Shown here: piece after piece, positions 5,086-9,180 of the stretch | Layout of the letters: each line of letters opens with the position of its first letter | Numbering within the stretch: the first letter of the stretch is position 1 | Assembly: GCA_041741375.1 (NCBI GenBank) | Contig: JBGSKF010000083.1 | Span: forward strand, 1 to 9,180 | Direction of reading: 5' to 3' | DNA: 9,180 nt | Origin: OFTM291 sp041741375 | GTDB lineage: Bacteria; Gemmatimonadota; Gemmatimonadetes; Gemmatimonadales; GWC2-71-9 | The notes under the pieces: model-generated | What the model saw: only the letters and a program-made list of their open reading frames with translations | What the model was told of the DNA's origin: nothing | Databases searched by the model: none | Translations under genes and position numbers: made by a program

Positions 5086-5896
5086 GCGTGCGTCCCACGA
5101 AGGCGAAGATGTCGTTCCAGGCCTTCTCCACCTGATCGGTGTCGTGTCCGCGCCGACCGGGCTTCAGGAATCCGTGTCCGGTGCCCGGATAGCTGTCCGG
5201 GGCAAACGACTTGCCCAGCGCGTTCATCTGCCGTGCGACGGTGGGGAGCGCATTGTTGATCCGAGCGTCATTCTCGCCGTAGACCCCCATGACCGGCGAT
5301 GCGATCCTTGCGATGCCGGTGCTGTCGGGGGCCGGCCCGTAACAGACAATGGTGGCCTTGAGCTTGGGATTGTTGGTGGCGTAGCGGAACGACTGCCCGC
5401 CTCCCCAGCAGAACCCGATGACGCCGATGGCGTCACCCCGCACCGAGGGCTGTGCCTCCAGCCAGGCATAGACCGCTTCGAGATCGCGGGTGATTCCTTC
5501 CGGAGTCAACTGGGCGATCAGCTTCCGGCCCGAATCGGCCGTCGGGGGCGACATCCCCCAGCGGGAGGAGAGGAGGTCGGGTACGATGGCCACGTACCCC
5601 CGGCCGGCGAACCGGTCAGCGACGGTCGGCTCCCAGTCGGTCATGCCAAAGACCTCGTGGATCGTGATGATGGCCGGAGCCGCGTCGGGCCGTTCCGGAA
5701 AGGCCACGTAGGCACGGATGGTGTCGGCACCATTCGGAATGCGGATCCACTCGCCGTGGGTGGTGACGGCATCGAGCGGTGTGGGGAGGGGAGCGCGAGA
5801 GCTGAACATCCACATCGCTCCGGCCCCGAGGGCAAGGGCGAGAGCGGCGATGAGGGTGTGGCTCGCGAGTCCGGACCGGTGGTGTGTCGGGGGCAT
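5075..5896 (-). CDS. Membrane-anchored dienelactone hydrolase-family protein
   Basis: The product is 273 residues with an alpha/beta-hydrolase fold. A hydrophobic segment (LIAALALALGAGAMWMF, about 15-31) is a signal anchor or uncleaved signal peptide, so the enzyme should face the periplasm. The family triad is visible: nucleophile C163 in GFCWGGG, D210 in YGENDARI and H241 in GTGHGFL. E81 in HEVFG, conserved in dienelactone hydrolases, is also present. Cys in place of Ser is characteristic of the family, which opens lactone or ester bonds such as dienelactone in chlorocatechol degradation. Nothing nearby suggests aromatic degradation, so the substrate is open. AGGAG precedes the ATG by eight bases. 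It lies 57 bases after the kinase gene and overlaps the lipoprotein gene by 11 bp. Confidence 0.9.
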   Translation of the reverse strand: MPPTHHRSGLASHTLIAALALALGAGAMWMFSSRAPLPTPLDAVTTHGEWIRIPNGADTIRAYVAFPERPDAAPAIITIHEVFGMTDWEPTVADRFAGRGYVAIVPDLLSSRWGMSPPTADSGRKLIAQLTPEGITRDLEAVYAWLEAQPSVRGDAIGVIGFCWGGGQSFRYATNNPKLKATIVCYGPAPDSTGIARIASPVMGVYGENDARINNALPTVARQMNALGKSFAPDSYPGTGHGFLKPGRRGHDTDQVEKAWNDIFAFVGRTLGQ

Positions 5897-5953
5897 GACA
5901 AGGCTCCTGAATGATGAGGGGAACGGATCAGATCGAGTATCGGGCCGAATCGG

Positions 5954-6991
5954 TCAGGACGCAACCGGGCCGGCACTGGCGCGGAGGGCGAGACCGAAGG
6001 TGCGCATGTCGGGGAACCGGTTCCGCGGGCTCGTGGCGAGGGATCGGAACAGCACCGACTCCAGGGCCATGGGGAGCTCGGGACGGAGGTCGGTGAGGCG
6101 CCGGGGCATGCCGGTGAGATGGTTCATCATCAGGTCCTGAGCGGTGTCCCCGACGAAGGGGAGTTCTCCCGTCAGCATCTCGAATGCGAGCACTCCCAGG
6201 GCGTAGATGTCGCTCCGGGCGTCGAGGGGAAGGCCGCGGATCTGTTCCGGACTCATGAACTCCGGGGTGCCGAGCACGATTCCGGTCGACGTGATGCGGG
6301 CCAGGGCACCGGACGTCTCGTTGGCCTTGGCAAGCCCGAAGTCCATGACCACGGCTCGTTCCCCCCCGTCGGGCTCCGGCACCAGCACCACGTTCTCCGG
6401 CTTGAGATCGCGATGGAGGATTCCCAGCTCGTGCGCGTGCTGCAGGCCCTCGGTCAGTTGAAACAGCACCGGGATGGCCTCGCCGAGTTCGAACCGTCCG
6501 ATCCGTTCCTCCCGCGCGGCCAGGGTTTCGCCCTCCAGAAAGGGCATGACCAGATAGGTGGCGGGACCGGTGCCGCCCAGGTCGAGAATCGGGCAGATGT
6601 TGGGATGGTCGAACTGGCGGGCGAGCTCGGCCTCGCGGGTCAGGCGGGCGATGGCGTCGCCGTCGCGGGTGAGGGTGCCGAGCAGCATCTTGATGGCCAC
6701 CGGGTCGTGGGTGGTTCGGTCCACGGCGCGGTACACCGCGGCCATCCCTCCGACGGCCACTCGTTCCTCGATGGCATACCGGCCGTCCAGAACATCACCC
6801 GGCCGCAGCGGGTTCAGGGGGGTGACATGACGGAAAGCTCCCGGCGGTGTCCGCATCGTGCGGCGCGGGGTGGTCCGAGGGGAGGCGCCGAAGAGGGGTG
6901 GGGCCCCGGGAAGGGGGGTTCCGTCCTGGGTGCAGAAACGGGCGGGAGGATCGAAGGTCCGTCCGCAGAGCGGACAGCGGAGCGACGTCAC
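5954..6991 (-). CDS. Hanks-type serine/threonine protein kinase with N-terminal zinc ribbon
   Basis: The product is 345 residues. CPLCG...FCTQDG (C6, C9, C20) is a short zinc-ribbon-like module. A Pro/Thr/Arg-rich linker (about 25-62) follows, then a complete kinase domain (about 71-335). Visible elements are the Gly-rich loop VAVGGMAAVY, catalytic K101 in VAIKM, E120 as likely salt-bridge partner, HRDLKPEN (193-200) with D195 and N200, DFGLA (217-221), and GTPEFMSPEQ (241-250) as activation-segment end. All catalytic residues are intact, so it should be active. No transmembrane or PASTA segment follows, so it is predicted soluble. It starts with GTG in a GTGA overlap with the response-regulator stop, which implies coupled synthesis and perhaps a functional partnership. 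Substrates unknown. Confidence 0.93.
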   Translation of the reverse strand: MTSLRCPLCGRTFDPPARFCTQDGTPLPGAPPLFGASPRTTPRRTMRTPPGAFRHVTPLNPLRPGDVLDGRYAIEERVAVGGMAAVYRAVDRTTHDPVAIKMLLGTLTRDGDAIARLTREAELARQFDHPNICPILDLGGTGPATYLVMPFLEGETLAAREERIGRFELGEAIPVLFQLTEGLQHAHELGILHRDLKPENVVLVPEPDGGERAVVMDFGLAKANETSGALARITSTGIVLGTPEFMSPEQIRGLPLDARSDIYALGVLAFEMLTGELPFVGDTAQDLMMNHLTGMPRRLTDLRPELPMALESVLFRSLATSPRNRFPDMRTFGLALRASAGPVAS

Positions 6992-8424
6992 CCCTGATAC
7001 CGGTTTCGGCCCGCGGCCTTGGCCCGAAGGAGGTTGGCATCGGCGCGCTCGAGCAGGGACGCGGCATCGGACACGCCATCCTCGGGCAGGGTCGCGAGGC
7101 CGATGCTGACGGTCACATGCACCGGCAGGTTGGGGCGACCGAAGGCAAAGGCATCCACCCGCTTGATGATGCGAGCCGCCATGGTGCGGGCTCCCACCGG
7201 TCCGGTTTCCGGCAGCAGGATGACGAACTCCTCCCCGCCGTATCGCGCCACGAGGTCCACGGTGCGCTGCTCCCGGCGGAAGAGGTCGCCGAGCTGGGTC
7301 AGGACGAGGTCGCCGATCTGGTGGCCGTAGGTGTCGTTCGTCACCTTGAAGTGATCGACGTCGATCACCAGGCAGGACAGAGCCTTCCGGTAACGCAAGG
7401 CACGGTCGACTTCCACCTGCAGCCGGGCATCGAGTGCCCGGCGATTGGAGAGACCGGTGAGCGGGTCCGTCTCGGAGAGGTGGCGAAACTGCTCCTGCTC
7501 CTCGATGGCATGCTGGAGATCATAGGCCCGCTCGATCGTCGGGAGAGCGGCCATGATGACCTGGTCGGCGTACCCGAGGTCCTGCACGTTCAACATGGGT
7601 TCGGTTCCGACGGTGCGGAGATAGAAGACCCCAGACCGGTTGCCCCGGACGCTGAAGGGAAGGACGATGGCGGACGTGGTGAGCACGGCCTGTCCCGCGG
7701 CTTCCCACTCGGTGCGGACCGGGGCGAGGAGGGGATCATGCGTGAGGGAGGTGATGATGGTGGGCGACCCCGTTTCCAGTGCCTGCCGGACTTCCGGATA
7801 CCGGCTCAACGCGATGTCCATGTTGCGCAGGGTGGGGTTCTCATAGGCCGCGATCACCGTGGCGGTGTCCGGAGCGCCGTCGGCCATGACAATGGAACAC
7901 CGCGAGATGCGGAGGCCCTCGGCCACCCGACGCACCAGCACCTGAAAGATCTCGTCAGGGCTCTGGGAGGCGGTGATCTCCCGGAGGATTTCCAGGGTTT
8001 CCCCCTGCGACCGGGCGGCGGTCCGCGCCTGGTTGAGTTCCATCCCCGCCCGCAGCCGCGCCTTGACCCGCGCGAGCAGGTCCCGGATGCTGAAGGGCTT
8101 GGCCACGAAGTCCACGGCCCCGAGCCCGAGGGCCTTGACACTCGCCTCCTCCTCGGCGATCGACGAGATCATGAGGATGGGAATGCTGCGATAGCGATCA
8201 TCCGCCTGAAGCCGGGCGAGCAGGTCGAACCCGCTCGCGCCGGGCAGGGAGATATCGAGGAGGAGGAGATCATACCGGTCCGCCTCGAGCCGGCTGAAGA
8301 GTTCGTCGCCGGAGGGGATCGACGTCACATGGTAGCCGTGCTCCGAGAGGACCCAGGCGATGGTCCGCGACAGGGCGAAGTCATCGTCGATCAGGAGGAT
8401 CCGGGCCGACGGCGTCTCGGTCAC
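6988..8424 (-). CDS. Response regulator with GAF-like and GGDEF domains (diguanylate cyclase)
   Basis: The product is 478 residues. The receiver domain (about 7-125) has acidic D13-D15, phosphoacceptor D57 in LLLLDISLPG, S87 and K109-P110. A short helix leads to a GAF-like sensor region (about 145-305). The GGDEF domain (about 312-478) shows DPLTGLSNRR (320-329), DVDHFK (355-360) with metal-binding D355, and the active-site GGEEF (396-400). An RTVD at 387-390, five residues before GGEEF, is an intact RxxD inhibitory site. It should therefore make c-di-GMP from two GTP, switched on by receiver phosphorylation and limited by product. No histidine kinase gene is in the window. The start is GTG within a GTGA overlap with the dehydratase-like gene, and the stop overlaps the kinase start the same way. 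Confidence 0.95.
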   Translation of the reverse strand: MTETPSARILLIDDDFALSRTIAWVLSEHGYHVTSIPSGDELFSRLEADRYDLLLLDISLPGASGFDLLARLQADDRYRSIPILMISSIAEEEASVKALGLGAVDFVAKPFSIRDLLARVKARLRAGMELNQARTAARSQGETLEILREITASQSPDEIFQVLVRRVAEGLRISRCSIVMADGAPDTATVIAAYENPTLRNMDIALSRYPEVRQALETGSPTIITSLTHDPLLAPVRTEWEAAGQAVLTTSAIVLPFSVRGNRSGVFYLRTVGTEPMLNVQDLGYADQVIMAALPTIERAYDLQHAIEEQEQFRHLSETDPLTGLSNRRALDARLQVEVDRALRYRKALSCLVIDVDHFKVTNDTYGHQIGDLVLTQLGDLFRREQRTVDLVARYGGEEFVILLPETGPVGARTMAARIIKRVDAFAFGRPNLPVHVTVSIGLATLPEDGVSDAASLLERADANLLRAKAAGRNRYQG

Positions 8425-9065
8425 GTGGACACCACCCGGTGGAAGAGGTCGGGATCGACATTGCCCCCGCTCAGCACGACCGCCGTCGGTCCCCGCGGGA
8501 TCCAGCGCCCGGCCAGAATGGCCGCCAGGGCCACCGCGCCCGACGGCTCGATCCGAAGTCCCATCGTCTCCGCCAGCCAGCGCATCGCCGCCACGATCTC
8601 ATCCTCCGAGACCGTCACCGCGTCGCGGACCACCCCGTCGAGCACGGAAAAGGGGATGGTGCCGGTGGCCCGCGCCAGGAGTCCGTCCGCGAGGCTGGCG
8701 GTGGTGTCGAGGGTGACGGGGTGACCGGCGGCCAGGGCGGCCGTGAACGAGGCGGCACCCGCCGGTTCCACTCCCACCACCGTGGTGCCGGTGCCGGTGG
8801 CCACGGCGGCGGTGGCCAGCCCCGCCAGCAGTCCGCCTCCTCCGATCGGCGCCAGGATGGTGTGCGTGTCGGGGGCGTCCTCCAGGATCTCGAGGCCCAC
8901 CGTGGCCTGACCCAGGATCACGTCGGGGTGCTCGTACGGCGGGATGAAGGTGAGGCCCTCCTTCGCCACCAGCTCGGCGGTGCGGGTGGCGCGTTCGGTG
9001 GCGGGCCGCTCCACGAACACCACCTCGCCTCCGTGACGCCGGACCCCCTCCACCTTCACGGCCGG
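8421..9065 (-). CDS. PLP-dependent threonine/serine dehydratase-like gene, 5'-truncated
   Basis: Some 214 residues match the C-terminal two thirds of fold-type II PLP enzymes of the threonine dehydratase/serine racemase group. Visible are VKVEGVRRHGGEVVFVE, YEHPDVILGQATVGLEI, the phosphate-binding glycine loop PIGGGGLLAG (Gly codons 8832-8843), PSGAVALAA and the terminal VVLSGGN. No ACT regulatory domain follows, so it would be the shorter, catabolic or racemase-like type of about 320 residues. The first 100 or so residues, including the PLP-binding lysine, are missing. The frame stays open upstream of 9066, but the 36 residues there are Lys/Leu-rich, unlike the family, and come from foreign AT-rich DNA read in the wrong frame. 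The break looks like a sequence join. The TGA stop overlaps the response-regulator GTG. Confidence 0.85.
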   Translation of the reverse strand, partial: PAVKVEGVRRHGGEVVFVERPATERATRTAELVAKEGLTFIPPYEHPDVILGQATVGLEILEDAPDTHTILAPIGGGGLLAGLATAAVATGTGTTVVGVEPAGAASFTAALAAGHPVTLDTTASLADGLLARATGTIPFSVLDGVVRDAVTVSEDEIVAAMRWLAETMGLRIEPSGAVALAAILAGRWIPRGPTAVVLSGGNVDPDLFHRVVST

Positions 9066-9070
9066 GAATA
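9062..9070. other. Composition and reading-frame breakpoint (probable chimeric join)
   Basis: GC-rich coding sequence (8421-9065) meets DNA of about 31% GC (9067-9180, 35 G+C of 114) within a few bases. On the minus strand the AT-rich side is in one open frame and the dehydratase in another, so neither gene continues across. There is no inverted repeat, target duplication or integrase-type sequence in view. An assembly or library chimera at a contig end is the simplest reading, and a real recombination event the alternative. Confidence 0.75.
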
Positions 9071-9180
9071 ATTTCTGCATTAAAAGTTTCAATATTTTTA
9101 CGAACTTCTTCAATATGGTCTTGTAATGTAGTAAGCGATTCTTCTTCTTTTTGCTGTTCTTCAAAAATGCCATCCAGTCC
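9067..9180 (-). CDS. Fragment of an AT-rich coiled-coil protein gene from another source
   Basis: Read from the window's right edge on the minus strand, 38 codons are open. They begin GLDGIFEEQQKEEESL, continue with TTLQDHIEEVRKNIE and end in TFNAEII at the breakpoint. The Glu/Lys/Gln richness and spaced hydrophobic residues (L, L, I, V, I) look like a coiled-coil helix, and AT-ending codons are used, unlike the rest of the window. The sense and frame are more protein-like than the Lys-rich alternative that continues into the dehydratase. Both ends are missing, so no family can be named. Confidence 0.45.

Noticed and set aside
4334..8724. Very long plus-strand open frames (up to 625 codons) opposite the operon
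   Set aside because: These are shadows of GC-rich minus-strand genes whose domains and catalytic motifs are clear. The plus-strand products have no recognisable fold and no ribosome binding sites.
9066..9173. N-terminal Lys-rich leader (MAFLKNSKKKKNRLL...) of the dehydratase as a real signal or fusion domain
   Set aside because: It is the out-of-frame reading of AT-rich DNA that encodes a coiled coil in another frame, and it replaces a conserved catalytic region, so a join is the better explanation.

Overview
The window is GC-rich bacterial DNA with dense, mostly minus-strand genes. C-rich heptamer tandem repeats lie between convergent units, a zinc-ribbon Ser/Thr kinase and a Tat-exported DsrE-like protein are present, and intrinsic terminators are scarce. 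This gene style fits a Gemmatimonadota-like genome (or a similar GC-rich phylum), but that is an impression from content and style, not a placement. The last 114 bases are abruptly AT-rich and appear to come from a different molecule.

Layout, left to right. 1-107: the last 34 codons of a plus-strand gene, with a perfect hairpin over its stop. 108-429: no protein gene, but a rod-like inverted-repeat structure that may be a small RNA. 430-520: a CCCTACA/CCCTACT array that runs into the 3' end of a minus-strand thioredoxin-like gene (495-1049). 1137-1533: two tandem ~179-bp elements with inverted-repeat ends plus a solo end fragment. 1545-2684: a minus-strand saccharopine-dehydrogenase-family oxidoreductase, divergent from a TetR-type regulator (2748-3347) across a 63-bp control region. 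3344-3546: three different heptamer arrays between convergent genes.

3547-9065 is a probable six-gene minus-strand operon. In transcription order it holds a truncated PLP-dependent threonine/serine dehydratase-like gene, a REC-GAF-GGDEF response regulator (diguanylate cyclase), a Hanks-type Ser/Thr kinase with an N-terminal zinc ribbon, a membrane-anchored dienelactone-hydrolase-like enzyme, a PD40/beta-propeller-like lipoprotein, and a Tat-exported DsrE-like protein. The first three genes are joined by two GTGA stop/start overlaps, and hydrolase and lipoprotein overlap by 11 bp, so translational coupling is likely. The unit joins a signalling core (c-di-GMP synthesis plus protein phosphorylation) to three envelope proteins. 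No substrate can be read from the sequence.

The most notable signals are as follows. The heptamer arrays share a GTAGG core on the sense strand of the gene they follow, and they supply or abut the stop codon of three genes. The paired 179-bp elements have identical ends, divergent centres and a hairpin whose stem changes while its GAA loop is kept. There is a possible rod-shaped RNA at about 230-372. A composition and reading-frame break near 9066 most likely marks a chimeric join.
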